A stretch of DNA of 64,000 nt from Chondrosia reniformis (GCA_947172415.1 OX359193.1:5078501-5142500); one strand, 5' to 3'; shown: positions 45,084 to 57,844, counted from the first letter of the stretch. The notes: generated from the sequence alone by a model not told the origin. Numbers and translations: made by a program.

Positions 45084-47261
45084 ATGGCGGAGCTTCCAGC
45101 GGTCCCACCCCTTCAGTCCAGCGAGCTTAGTCTCTCTTGTGTCAGTTGCGGAGAGAAAGTAGAAGAGTTGAAATGTCTCCCCTGTCTCCACTCGTTAGCT
45201 TTGTGCGAGAGAGTAGATTGTCGAGTGAAATTTCTCCATCGCAGAGTTTCCTGCCAGATTTGCGAGGAAGTGTTCTCCTTGTCTCTTAAGGATTTTCCTA
45301 ACCATCCGTTCGCTCTGAGGAGGGCTTTAAACAACCAGTACAGGAAGGAAGGCGTCATCTGTCAGGAAGAGCACGAAAAAGAGAGGCCGGCCGTGAGTTT
45401 CTGCTCGAATTGCGATACGTTCATTTGTCAGGAATGCGTTGATCATCATAAAACGCGTACATTTTTAAAGAAACATGAAATAAAGCCGTTGAAAGGAGTG
45501 TTTGAACAAGGTGGTAAGAAAGAGGATTTTTTCAAATGCTCGAAACACAAAGAGAATTGCAAAGTTTATTGTCACACTTGTGAAGAAATGATTTGCACCG
45601 TTTGTCGCTCGATCCAGCCTCATCATTTCCACAAAGTGTCATACATTGACGATAAGCTTAGGGAATCAAACAAGACCACCCTTACGCAGTGTCTTTCATC
45701 CGTGAGGACTCAAAGTAAGGCAATCAGATCTGCTCTCCAAGAAGTGCAGGACAGCAAAGCTAGTCTCCAACAGCAGTCTGAGAATGCGTTAGAAGAGATT
45801 GCCGGAATGAAGGAGCATCTGTTTGCCCTGGTGACAGCCCGCTGTGATGGTCTTGCTGCTGAAGTGAGGGAAGCAGAAAGCAAGGGAAGAAGAGAACTTG
45901 AGAGACGTGAGAGAGAACTGAAGATCAGTTTGAAGAAGCTTGATGCATTCCATTGTCTGTCAGAAGAGATAAGTTTGAATGGAACTACAGAAGAGCAGTT
46001 ATCAGTGACAAAGAAGGTTGTTAGTCGCATGTCATCTCTCAGCAGCAGTATCTCAATACCAGCCTCCATCCAACCTTCTGTTGGTTTCATAAGCTGTGAG
46101 CAAGAAGTGGAGAAATACATCTCATCACTCGGAAGCATCCGTCACAGTCCCCATCCAACAAACTGCACTATGGAAGGTGTGGAAGTGAAGGATAAGGTCA
46201 TTACCTGCAGAAGCTTTGCCAAGAAACCTCCCTTGCACTTTAAAGTGATGACAAAGGACAAGAGAGGCAATGGGTGCAGAGGAGGAGAGAAAGTATTGCC
46301 TGTCCTTCGTCCTGTGACAGCAGGTGTTCCTGTGTTTGCTGAAGTAGCAGACATGAGAGATGGCACATATGAGGTGCAGTTTGCAAGTATTCCATCAGAG
46401 AAGTGCCATCTGAATGTGACTGTTGGAGGTCACGATGTAGCAGGCAGTCCAGTAGAGGTTAAGGTAGTTGGTGCAAGTCTAATTACTGCAGTTAAACAGG
46501 AATTCAGGCATCCATCAGGTGATAGGTATTTGGGTGTTGCAGTAGGTCCAGATGGTTTGCTATACTGTTCAGATAGCAGAGGACAGGTGACAATCCTAAA
46601 CAGACAAGGTCAAGTTATAAGAAGCTTTAAAGTCAGAAATGGCGGAGAATTGTATGGAATAGCACTAAGTAGAACAGGGAATGTGGTGGTTAGTGACCTT
46701 GATAATGGCTACATCAGTATCTACACAGCAGCTGGTGAATTTGTAAGGCAATTTGGAGGAAGAGGTAAAGATCAAGGCCAACTTAGTAAACCATTTGGTT
46801 TGGCAGTTAACAAGGGGGGATATATATTTGTGGTAGAGTCTAAAGGTCATTGTGTTTCTGTTTTTACAGAAGAAGGTGCATTCCTGTACAGGTTTGATCA
46901 CTGGGGTAAAGCTGCAGGAGAGTTTGGTTTCCCAAGGTATATCCTCATAGCACCTGATGATTTGGTGTATGTCACCGATAGAGATAATCATCGCATTCAA
47001 GTGTTTCAACAGAATGGGCAATTTATTAGGCAGTTTGGTAATGGCATTTTGAAGGTTCCAGAAGGTATGGCAGTTACAAGTGATGGAAATATAGTGGCAG
47101 CTTCGCGTAGTGTTAATAAATTCAGTATTTTTACACAAGACGGACAGTGTGTCCATGAAGTGACTGATATTGGATTGAATTGGCCTTTTGGTGTAGCTGT
47201 TGATAGTGATGGACTCATTTATATAGCAGATAGTAATAACAGAAGAGTAGTAGTACTTTGA
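45084..47261 (+). CDS. TRIM-NHL protein 2 (RING, B-boxes, coiled coil, filamin, NHL), intact
   Basis: Single-exon 725-residue protein of the TRIM2/3/71 type, expected to be an E3 ubiquitin ligase or RNA-binding regulator. Domains: RING-like Cys cluster 19-60 (CVSC, CLPCLHS, CQIC), B-box 1 about 93-133 (CQEEH, CSNCDTFICQECVDHH), B-box 2 about 151-186 (CSKHKENCKVYCHTCEEMIC), coiled coil about 195-325, filamin-type Ig about 355-475 (AGVPVFAEV, DGTYEVQF, VGGHDVAGSPVEVKV), and NHL propeller about 480-725 with recurring VAVGPDGLLYCSD-like strands. The ATG at 45084 is chosen over an in-frame one ten codons upstream, because the same ATG and its context are shared with copy 1 and sequence identity rises there. 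No introns, unlike most neighbours, which hints at an ancestral retrocopy or lineage expansion. Confidence 0.9.
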   Translation: MAELPAVPPLQSSELSLSCVSCGEKVEELKCLPCLHSLALCERVDCRVKFLHRRVSCQICEEVFSLSLKDFPNHPFALRRALNNQYRKEGVICQEEHEKERPAVSFCSNCDTFICQECVDHHKTRTFLKKHEIKPLKGVFEQGGKKEDFFKCSKHKENCKVYCHTCEEMICTVCRSIQPHHFHKVSYIDDKLRESNKTTLTQCLSSVRTQSKAIRSALQEVQDSKASLQQQSENALEEIAGMKEHLFALVTARCDGLAAEVREAESKGRRELERRERELKISLKKLDAFHCLSEEISLNGTTEEQLSVTKKVVSRMSSLSSSISIPASIQPSVGFISCEQEVEKYISSLGSIRHSPHPTNCTMEGVEVKDKVITCRSFAKKPPLHFKVMTKDKRGNGCRGGEKVLPVLRPVTAGVPVFAEVADMRDGTYEVQFASIPSEKCHLNVTVGGHDVAGSPVEVKVVGASLITAVKQEFRHPSGDRYLGVAVGPDGLLYCSDSRGQVTILNRQGQVIRSFKVRNGGELYGIALSRTGNVVVSDLDNGYISIYTAAGEFVRQFGGRGKDQGQLSKPFGLAVNKGGYIFVVESKGHCVSVFTEEGAFLYRFDHWGKAAGEFGFPRYILIAPDDLVYVTDRDNHRIQVFQQNGQFIRQFGNGILKVPEGMAVTSDGNIVAASRSVNKFSIFTQDGQCVHEVTDIGLNWPFGVAVDSDGLIYIADSNNRRVVVL

Positions 47262-47819
47262 GAATTTTAGAGAATAAGTTTGTTATATAAACTGCGAACA
47301 TGTGTAGAATTTATTTAATATACGATTAATTTTGTTAAAATTACAATTTTCAATGAATATACATATATACATATGTATATATCAGTACAGTAGTACACTC
47401 TAAGTAGGGAAGATACATATGCATATATAGTTTCCCTAATGCTATCGGGTACGTTGTGTGTATATATACATGGAGTGCAAGTTACATGCAATATCACTTA
47501 TATAAGTATACAATGTAATGCCCGTGAACAAAACTGTGTCATTGACAAATAATAAGACATGCACGCACATACATGCATGATCTTCTCGGTCTAAACCTGT
47601 GAATAACGAGGAGCACCTCAAACACAACTTCACAGCACTCCAAAATGCAGTAAGACGGTACAAGTTGGCACCCAAACGGGAATTCCAAAAAATAAACAAC
47701 GTACCCTGCACAAGTAATTATTTAAGATATCATGGAATGTACGTAACATATAGAGGTTATATATATTGGAGAGTGTTATAATGAGGCGGTGTATCTACGT
47801 ATGTTCTTTGCAGATGGAA
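47262..47819. other. Intergenic, TRIM-NHL 2 3' flank
   Basis: AT-rich with TATA/CATA runs, no gene recognised. Confidence 0.4.
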
Positions 47820-48060
47820 GGATGGAAAGAAAGAGTGCCTGTACATGTGGGGCAGTGAGGAAGGAATATTTGAGCATATAGGATATAGGAAGCAAAGATG
47901 CATGACATATGGGTGCAAAGTGTGGAGAAAGGAAATTAAAAGGTCTGGCTGCAGGCAACAGAAATGAACGCATTGAAGTGAGGAAGGTAGCAGGAGTAAC
48001 CAGGCTAGATTGTATTAGGAATGATGAGATTAGGCATAAATTACAACAGATACTTGTGTA
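47820..48060 (+). mobile_element. LINE-derived fragment (C-terminal region)
   Basis: The frame near 47909-48050 reads ERIEVRKVAGVTRLDCIRND, which resembles the conserved tail after the reverse transcriptase of several LINE families (RR..GV.R.DR.RN..IR). About 240 bp only, broken upstream. It is not part of the LINE at 39926-42130. Confidence 0.4.
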
Positions 48061-48424
48061 TACTTCGTTGGAGCTCTTATATATGAAACATTTGTATGCA
48101 TCTTTAAACACTTCCAATTTGAGTTATATACTTATTTTCTGTGCACCACTTTAAAGCTTAAGGATATGAAGTGAAAAGTTGTTATCTGTTATAATAGGAT
48201 TATAAGGTAGAAGACAATTACTTATCAAGTAACAAGACTTTAGGTGAAGACAACATTTTGCATGGTTAGTTCAGAGAGCATTACATAAACTAGTGAAGTA
48301 AAGCTTTTTGTGTCCTGCACTCTTGCCTTCCAGTTAAAGTTGTGCTTGTTTAGTCTGCACTGACAGTTTGTGGACCATGGCAGTTAAATTCGACTCTTAG
48401 TGGTATATCTGTAAACATACATGT

Positions 48425-48938
48425 TTATTAATGGGTTACAAAGCAGGAAAAAGGTGTTTTCTAAATCTAAGGAATATAACAATGTAATATGGACGGAGAA
48501 ACATACTGTATGTTACAGTTGAACTTTTGTGAATGGTCACCTCTCTAGGACAGTTACAATTATTTGCTTAAATCAAGTCACAAAATCACACATTTAAGCC
48601 TTGATAATCTGACCACCCGTTATAACGCAGCCAGATACATACGTATATACGTATTTAGGTTACCAGATTAGGAGGTTTTGCTGAGTATATACTGTATGTA
48701 TATCTTTCTATTCAAAGTTCAAGTCAAAATATCTTCATGAAACCTGTATTTTTGCCACTTGAAGGATGTAGAGCATTCTTTGAAATTTACATATGTAACT
48801 TACACATGTTAAAGAATTAAGCAGTGTATCTGCATATATACGTTATATACATATGTACATACGTATGTACTGTACGTATGTATGTTTATACTAGGCGACC
48901 GCCTAACTCAGGTGACCGCTGACATGCAGGTTCCACTG
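48425..48938. mobile_element. Duplicated flank S2 copy containing a pogo-type MITE
   Basis: 48425-48600 matches 36262-36400 upstream of TRIM-NHL 1. Within it, 48516-48938 looks like a 423 bp pogo-type MITE: left end CAGTTGAAC with GGTCACCT, right end the complement of CAGTGGAAC with GGTCACCT, both next to TA. No transposase remains. Confidence 0.6.
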
Positions 48939-49271
48939 TATTCATTTATTATATCTCTATATGTAGTATGGCCTGTCTACACTTACTGATCAGCCACTTT
49001 TCACAAATACATACTCTATGCTTTCCTAAAATGCCACAGTTGTTGGTTTTAATTTTAATTATTAAACTAAAACACAGACTAATAATAAAATGGCAATACA
49101 AAGTTTAAAGTAGATCAATTAAATGCAGTCTAATAACACAATAATAATAACATCGCTACAACTATAACACTAATCAGCATGTCTAATTTCAATGTAATAA
49201 TAATAGTAACACACTTTCAGATATAATGACCCATGCAATAATCACTCAGAGTCATATAGATGGAGTGCTAT
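48939..49271. other. Intergenic, 3' flank of the nuclease-helicase
   Basis: AT-rich with AATAATAA runs (49079-49215), which may include the minus-strand 3' UTR of the next gene. No gene seen. Confidence 0.4.
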
Positions 49272-52200
49272 TCATCTCTTTTGAACAATGGACTGCTTTA
49301 ATTGTGATGATTTGAAGCTGGATTCATCCTCACTTGGGACAGTCACATTGGATTTGCGGGAGTCTGTGATTGGTAAATCACTACCCTCAGATTGACTGGT
49401 AGCAGCAGTACTAGTGCTGTTCTGTTTACCACAAAGAGAAGAAGGAGCTTGTGTCTCCTCATTTGACTCCTTTGGGAATAGAAATGGCTTCAAGTGCCTT
49501 TTGTTACTCTTTTCCCATGTCTTGTATTTTGTTACAGCTGTTGCTGTAGGTCCTTCATTTGCAGGACCATTAAGTGCAATGTCAGAATCAGATAATCTGA
49601 CGTATTGTGATGCACACTTTAGGAAGCTCTCTATAGCACTTTCAGTAATTATGCCGAGGAAAGGGGATTCCCTATCTGTTTTAAGTACAAACATAAATGA
49701 AGATAAGGGCATTGCTGATCCATTGCTGATAAGAATACTTCTGATTATCTCAGTGATTTTCAAAAATCGCCATTTGTAGGTTTTAATGTCCACACAATAT
49801 TCCTCAGTAAGACTTGTGGTTTCCTTTGTCAAAATGGGTTTGCTTCCAATCTTACTTTTAGATGACTGTTTACTAGGAAGTGAATAAGGATTGGTTGACT
49901 TTGCTTCAGAAGTCAACCCACCAGATTTCTGATGGACATCCTGGTCCCTTGAACCTGCATTTCTTCTTTCAATAAGAAAATCATTGTGAAGTTTCTTGAT
50001 TTTGTCTTGATCCAAATACTCATTAAATTCTTTCAACCACTGGAGTACATGTTTCTTTTCCTCGTTTGTTTTAAGGTTAGGATCATCCTTCTTGAACTTG
50101 ACTATATCTTTGGTTTTTCCCTGGCTCTGTCCTATTTGTGTCATAATTTTAAACACCCTAGGGAGCCCTTTAAATAGAATTATCAAAACTTTATTTTTCA
50201 CATTAGTTCTTGGAAGAAATATGGAATTATTCTTCAATTTGTTCAAAGATATTTCACACTCTTCTTTCCTATGGGATAATAGGAGAATCTTCATTGCTAA
50301 AGCACAGACTGTTCTGTGTGGCCACAGGCTAGAGTCTTTTAGAGCTGATCTTGAAAGTTTCTTCAGCTTTAGACGAACATAAATGTCAGCCTCATCATCT
50401 TCATCTGTGGAGGGATCAGGAGAGACTGTATACCCAGAAGTACCTAAGGAGAACCTACTTTCCTCTTTAGGTTGAAGGACTTTGCCATCGTATGCCCTGA
50501 AGAGACCAGTGCGGTTCTTGTAGATGTGATTTTGCAATCCAAAACGTTTTCTTGCATCTTTTTTGGGTTGTTCATAGGAAGGTCTTAAGTCACGTAAGGG
50601 TTTTATGGTTACAGGAGATGGATGGACAAAGGAACTCTCCTTTGCCTCAACAAAGGTACCAGGGGGAAGAACACCATTAAATTCTGGAAAATAAGGGTCT
50701 CCTCTTGTGAAATGTGGAGTGTATTTTGATAATGTGATCAAATGTTCTGCATGATCAGAATTACTACTTTCATCTTCTGAATCTGTGTCAGAATACAGAT
50801 TTGAATCTTCAGAAGATGACAAACGTTCATCTGCAATGCTGGAACTGTTGCCATTGCCTTCAGATTCTGTTGATTGGCAAATATTTATATGACTATCTCG
50901 TTCTATTACCATTCTAACTAAATTATAAACGGTTTCCACTTCATGAAGTGGAATCTTGTTAGTCTTTCCAGAAGGTATTGCATTAGACAGAACTTTCCTT
51001 AGAGTGTTTATTCTTGCAATATCCTCCACTGTCAAAGAATCATTGCTGGGGAAAACCATTTCCTGTCCTTCAAAATATACAGCTTTGAAATGCTTGTGGT
51101 TTGTTTCATCACGAAGTATTTTAACTGATCTATGGAATGTCTGAAAAGCTAAAATCATTAAGAGTGGTCTTGCGGAAAGCTTTTGATCAACATCATATCG
51201 TGGCAGCATGCAAATACCACTAGCTAGTAATAAACTTCCAGTATGTGAACCAAGGAAGCTTGTAGCAATGCCATAAAGAGGAGCTTCTTCTTTGGAATCA
51301 CAAGCCACTGCAACTGGGTTCCTGATTCCCTGGACCAGTACATAGCTCCTTTCTTTTGCAATGTGGTACCAAGCGGGCAAGCAAGGGTGATGGGGCCTTG
51401 GGAGTCTTTGGAACTTGTTAATGGCCCATAAGGAATGTCTCTGACAATACTGCCAAAGTACTATAATATCTGGAGTTAAAGTATTCTTTGCCTTTACAAC
51501 TTTAGAACTGTGACAGCTGAATCTGGGAAACTCCCTAGTATTATCTGTTGAAATGTCTGAAATGGTGATTACAGCTGTATTTTCAGAACGACCAATGAAG
51601 TCAATCTTGCATTCCAAGCCTTGATGATTGGTCCTGTTTGATATAAAGTTGACAATTTCTCCAATATTATCTTTCGTTAAAGGTATGGTTTCAGAACGTT
51701 GCCAGTCCCTTTTCCCAGCATGTTTCATGGGGTTTAGATATAGGGTATTGGGCAACGTTAAATCAATTCTTTCTTCATCTTTTGCCTCTTTAAGAATCCC
51801 TTCTGTTTCCCTTCCAAACCGAGTGTCATCCTTGTAATCACTTTCTCCATAGAGAAGATTCTGATTGAAAGCTAGAGTGATTAATGCCTTTAACATCACA
51901 TCATTAAGGTCAAATGAAGCAAAGAACTGCTGAATCCTTTCCTGGTAGTCAAGAGTTGCCTTATTTGGTATCAAAGAACCCTTGACTTCCTCTCTGATCT
52001 TTGTCAGCATTTCTACATTGTCATACATAGGTCCACCTTGTGGAATGAATCCCAAAGTGTGATTGGCAATATCACAAACTTTGCTTTCCATTTCAAGCAA
52101 TCTATCTTTTGATATGCCAGCATGTCTGCTGTCTTTTGAAACAAATTCTCTAATTAACTCTTGTCTTGAAATATGGGATTTGTCCTTGCAATACTTAATC

Positions 52201-55200
52201 CACTCATAAAAGAGATTCTGGTACATGTGTGGTTCACTGTATTGGCCAGCATCAAAGTACCAGCGAGTAGCACTACTCTTCCATAATGCATCTCTGTACT
52301 TGTGCTCATCCTTCATCACTGCCTTGAGAGGCAAAGAGAACACATCCTGCCTCAAAGACAGCCCTGCTGCCATAATGATGGCATTAACTGGTACTCCAAA
52401 GCAGATTCCAAAATAGACCAGCTTGGCTAATCGAATATCAATCGGGAGCTCAAGGCTAAACTTTCCAAAGAGAGTCATATCTGCACTCTCACGAGGTGCT
52501 GCAATAGCCCCACTGTGAAATAATTCCTTTATAGCATACTTTAACTGAAGGTGGTCTGGTGGGCTCAATGTCTCCCTCAAAAGCTTTGAAGGTACAGGAA
52601 ACTTTAGCCATCTACCAAGAACCTTAGCTTGAAGGAACACTTTGGTAAGAGGTGACTTTACCATTTCAGGTATATCATAGTCCGGGAATTCTGAGGAATA
52701 AAAGTCTTTAGTTACTAGGTGCACAGCAACACCTGAGAATACACGTCCAGCTCTTCCAGCACGCTGGCTACACGATGCCTTAGAGCACCAAACACGCTCT
52801 AAACAGGACATTTCTTTTCTAGCTTTAAAAATAACTTCTCGCTTGAGACAAAAATTTATTACCAATCTAAGCTTTGGTACTGTAAGTGAGCTTTCAGCAA
52901 TCGCAGTAGAGAGCAAAACATGGACTACATCTTGCATTGGCTCTTCCAGTGCCTCCTTCTGATCACTAAGTGGTAATTGTGAATGGATAAGAAAGACAGA
53001 AAATGTGTTTTTCAGTCCATACAGACTGAGAGTGTGATCCAAGTAGTCATACATTGAGAGTATTTCCTCCAAGCCAGGGAGGAACACAAGTACGGCCTCC
53101 CCCAGGCTGGCCATAGAAATGATAATGGAACAACAAATAGGGATTCTACAATCAGTCGCCTTGAGCTGATTATCAAAGTATTTTGGTCTTTTACTGTTTG
53201 CCTTGGAAATATTAGTTTGTCTACTTCGCTCAGCTTTTGCTCTCATATCCTTTTGCTCTTTTACAATTTGAAAGCACTTCTTAACTAAGTCATCTTTGCA
53301 TGTTTTACGAGCATGTTGTAATTTCTGATTTTCTAAACCAGTTGTTGTTCCTACAAAACTGCAATGGTCACCTTTAGCAAGATGATCGAGAAACATTTCT
53401 GTAACTTGATATTGTCTTCCTTCAACGCAATATGGATTTGAGACAGAAAAGTTCTTTTGCTTGAAGTAATTGGCATAGAGGTCCCCTTCAAGGGTGGCAG
53501 ACATCAGCACAACCTTTGTATTGCAATGGTACTTGGCTAGGAGATTTCTAACGGTGAGACAAAGGAAGTCTGCATCTACAGACCGCTCATGTACCTCATC
53601 CAGCACAATATGGCTAAAGTCTTTGATTGACTCTGGGGAGCCTCCAAGAAGCTGCAATTAAGAGTAAGATATAAAAAATTATACATATATATTATATACG
53701 TATATATGTATATGCAAACATTCCTAGGGACCCAGCTAGCTAGAAATATGAAAAAATCAATGAGCAGGAATGTAAGCTGTCTATACAAGCATGACAGTGA
53801 GCACTTACATCAATCAGACTATAATTGGTTGAATTATCGGAAGGTATAAGGCATACATTAATCAAGGTGAGTTTGATCTATAATTTCATTGTGACATTAT
53901 TCACCTTCATGAGGTATCCTGCAGTAGCATATGTGATCTTTGTCTTCTTTATTCCTTTCCTTTCTCCACCTATCCTGTATCCAACAGTACTCCCAACTTC
54001 CTGGCCTAATTCATTGGCCACCCTCTTGGCTAGATTCACAGTAGCTATTCTTCTTGGCTGAGTGACAATGATAGAGCAGCTGTCAACAGTATCTCTTTTC
54101 TTAGCATCTTCCAAGATAAACTGAGATACTTTGGTTGACTTTCCACTACCAGTTTTGCCTTCTAGAACAGTAACCTTATGTTTCTCTATAATATCTAATA
54201 TTTGCTGACGATGGCGCATGATTGGAAGTTCTGTAATTAATAATTCAGGAGATTTTGAACTTTTGCCTTTCTTGTTACTTTCAGCAGGTTTCTTTTCAGT
54301 AGCAGGAACAACTGCCACTCCTGATGAACTACCATAGAATTCTTCCAGTTCATCATCCAAGTTTTCATTAAACAATTCAACTTCAATAATCTCCTGGATT
54401 TTTGGTGGTGTCTGCAGTGCAAGAAGATTTTGTTTCTGGCTTGCAATGAGATCCTTTATTTGTGATATGAGCATAAATACTTTGTTAATGGTTGGCAGAA
54501 TACGTGGCAGATCCAAAGGGCATCCCAGTTTGTTCAAAACTACAGCTATAATTTCCTTAGCAGCTGGAAGTTGCATAATGTCATCCTTCAGACTCTGGAT
54601 AGCAGCTAGCTTGCCAGTAGTACCAGATGTCATTGCAACATAAAATGGAACAAGGTGACCTGGATCAAAAAACTCTTCAATCTTAGGCTGTATGCGTTCC
54701 AGCGACATGGCAGTTATGATTTGGTAGAGTGTTATTGAAGCTGAAGATAGAAGAGATGAAAGTGTAATTGCTCTTATAGGCGGATGCTCAGCAAAGAACA
54801 AAGGTGGCATGCCAGCAGCAGCTGACAGTAGCGCAATGAAGACCACCTCAATTTCCTTTGGGTTAAAAGCTTTTTTGACCAGTTTCTCACTATTCAGGAA
54901 GTGTATATAACCCAACATTCCAAGAATGAGAGCAGAGTGAAAAAAATCACTTTCTGTCAAATTTTCAATTTTTATATCTTTAATGTTAGAAATAGAGACA
55001 GACTTTTTAACAGTTTCTTTAGTAGGATTTACCAGCAATGAAAGGAGATGCATGGCTTTGGAAATAACCAGTTGCGAGGCAAAGGATTGTGAAAACTGAT
55101 CTTCAGTAGTATTCAATAGTGCTGGGATGGAAATTTTATCAAACAGATAATCAGTATAAGCGTTCTCACATAATCCATATTCTTTGATCTTACCACACCC

Positions 55201-56388
55201 TAATATGGTATACAAGACCCTCCGGAGTGGTAATGTCAAATCAATTGCAAAATTTTCTTTCAGGGTGAGGTCTTCACTTAGAAGTGTCCTCCAGTAACAC
55301 TTGCTCTTGGTGAGTAGATCATTGGCATGCTTCTGAAATAGATTTGTCTCATTTTCCACAGGGCTAAGTTCCCTAACATCTGTCAACAGTCCACTGTACA
55401 TTTTTTGACTATACTGCAGAGCATCTTCATACTGAGGACATGACAGTAAAAAATCTTTAAATTCTGGAAGCTCCTTTAAAGAGCATTCCTTCTTGTTTAG
55501 CCAATCTGCAATAATCTGTACTGAGTGAGCACCAATGATGCCAAGTTTATGAGATATTCTGTATTTCCTGTTCAAGTGTCTTGTGTAGTCATTGCCACAG
55601 AGCAAGGCAAGTGAAAGCATTTGATCAGGATTCAACTGAAGGGAGGCTGCCAAAATATTTCTGTCAGTATACTCACACTTTAGGGACTTGGATGCAGCAT
55701 CTAAGTCTGTGACAATAAATCCATCCCTGTATCCAATAGTATTCTCTATATCAAATAGATCAAAGAGAAGTACTCTACATTTTTCAGCAATAACAAAATC
55801 AGTATCGCCAGTGAGAACTCCCAGTAGCCCTTCTGTAGACTGACAGAGAGATATGATTGCATCATCTGCTTCACAGTTTTCGCAGAATACAACTTTTACT
55901 CTCAAATGTGCAAGCACCTGCAGACTAGCTATTTCAGCCAGAGGATTGTGAATTATCACAGCTTGGTGACTGCTCCTGTAGCCATTACAAATATGCTGCC
56001 ATTCTTGAAAAGAATTTAATTCATTTAAATATCTTTTATCTATTGTGTCTGATTTAACACTTTTGCCAGGTTGAAATGTTTTCGGTGGATCAGTCACAAA
56101 AACTGGTTCTATTCCTAGCGACCTTAGAGCTAAAACAAATTTACTGATTTCTTTGGTAAGTTCTCCAATGTGACATCCATAAAATTTTGCAAATTTTGAT
56201 TGACATCCCGAATTAATTGAAGCCAGCAGAACCCTTCTAGAAAAATCCCGAATGAAGCAGGAGTAATCGATTAGGAGTATTGGCTTTAGGCCAGAAGCTT
56301 TCTTATTTGCTGCTTTCTGAGCAAGATCTATAGGTCTTTTAGCACCATCTGTTTTTCTGATGAATGTGTGAAGTCCGAAAACACCCAT
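49272..56388 (-). CDS. XPG/FEN-type nuclease fused to DExH-box helicase, 2 exons, about 2,287 residues
   Basis: Exon 1 56388-53905, exon 2 53651-49272, phase 0 junction (LMK then LLGG), intron 253 bp. Residues 1-430 are an XPG/FEN1-like nuclease: start MGVFGL, then acidic residues Asp41, Asp100, Glu163/Asp165 (CEADDA), Asp185/Asp187 (GDTD) and Asp257 (GNDY), which line up with the seven metal-binding positions of FEN1, so the nuclease looks catalytic. A helical linker (430-710) follows. The helicase has Walker A GKTGSGKS (744-751), TQPRR, DEVH (846-849), SAT (879-881), STAIAESSLT (1076-1085) and QRAGRAGR (1124-1131), then an HA2/OB-like region and a Ser/Asp-rich stretch. Near the C-terminus is a small helical domain perhaps of winged-helix type. 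A roughly 90-residue basic insert lies between SAT and motif IV. No close relative with this fusion is known to me. Confidence 0.88.
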
Positions 56389-56966
56389 CCTAAAAGTTAC
56401 AAAAATTAATTAAGGCCACTCCAATTACACTTTAGTTTCCCATCCCCCCAGTGGCCAAAAAGCATGCGGGAGGGAGGGGATTTTTTAATAAATAGTCTTC
56501 AAGGTAATGTAGCTACATATAAACCTACCAAACATTTCGAAAAACTGACTGTATAGCCATGACCATGAGGTGGGAATCGAACAGTCAGCGTGTACACTAT
56601 GCATGTGGCTTCACACACTGCAAAATGCGGGTGTTAGGGTGTTTACAATGGGGAATACTGGTATTATAATAATAATAATAACTGGTGTATAATAAAAAAC
56701 AGACAATAAATAAAAAGAAGGCAGCTTCCTGTAATGCATGTGGGCAGTGGACAAGGAACTAATTATAAAGTGTAATTTGGAGTGGCCTAAAGCCTTACTG
56801 CTAACTGGGCGTGCAGGTAGTACAGTCATAGTCACTACATACAAGTTAAATGAAGTTAGGCACAGGGGCTGCAGTCCATAATTGTACAACAGGACTAGCA
56901 TGTCTGGGAAAGCAATGTATATATACATGTGACCATGCAGGCTATAACAATACAGAAGTGGCTTAC

Positions 56967-57200
56967 CGACATATAAGCATCTACATCACCTTTTTGTTTG
57001 AGTGCATCATATAACAGCTGATCATGAAGTAGAGATGATGCACCCAAACAGAAAGTGATGTGCATGTTTATATACCACTTCTCAGAAGCACGAGTCACTG
57101 TTATATAAACACTGCCATCCCGTTTCGAGAAGACTGCTTCTGTCTGTCAGTCTGAATCAGTCATGCAGCCTACTGTTGCCGATCATCAGCGAAATCGTTA
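56967..57200 (-). promoter_or_regulatory. Candidate 5' UTR exon and CpG-rich promoter of the nuclease-helicase
   Basis: The start codon at 56388 follows an acceptor (AACTTTTAG then GATGGG), so an upstream non-coding exon is expected. A donor (TCG then GTAAGC) ends a candidate exon at 56967, and the sequence upstream to about 57430 is locally CpG-rich. Joined, it would contain a short upstream ORF. Exon start unknown. Confidence 0.4.
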
Positions 57201-57844
57201 GGCGACCTAGAGCCATTCGCCACTTTCACTGGACGTCAACGATGAAATTTGACATTTAATATAATTGTGGATGCACATGCTGAGACCAATACGACCTGTA
57301 TTCGCGGCGGCAATTTCTATCGTAAAGAAACGATTCCTACGTATGTCCGCCATTATGTGTTTTTCGTAGATACCGTATGGTCGGAAATTTTTCCGGTAAA
57401 AATATTTGCGGATTGCTCGAACCATCATGATCAGATTCATGGCTTTGGGCTTACTTTGCATTTTACTGACAAGAAAGTTGTACTCCTACGACCTTCGGTG
57501 TAGTTTTAAATGTTGATTGCTCTCAAAAACCGCCAATCCGCCAAAATAAATCTGAACCAAAAATCTAAATATATTTATAAAGGTGCCAATGGGTAGCTAG
57601 ACAGGCGCTATATAGAGCCAAACGTGAACGAATCAACGACACAACTGAGTCGGCCAGTAACGGCTCAAAGACTAAACATCTCAAAGATAACTTTGGCGCA
57701 GCTAGAAGAAATCTACGAAAAAACTTATCCTCATCCAATCATGGCTTGCTATAGGTGAAGTTCCCTATTAGATTATTCATGCTGTACGAATGGAGCGACT
57801 CTAGGCGTCCAAAAGGTTATACAAGATGAACTATTTCAAATTAA

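Noticed and set aside
49414-52416. Seven plus-strand open frames of 60-120 codons
   Set aside because: Shadows of the nuclease-helicase coding strand.
56560-56640. TGTTCGATTCCC on the minus strand as a tRNA B box
   Set aside because: No matching A box or acceptor stem at the right distance.
57249-57503. 84-codon open frame on the plus strand
   Set aside because: No recognisable family, opposed by an equally long minus-strand frame; better explained by CpG-rich 5' sequence of the nuclease-helicase.
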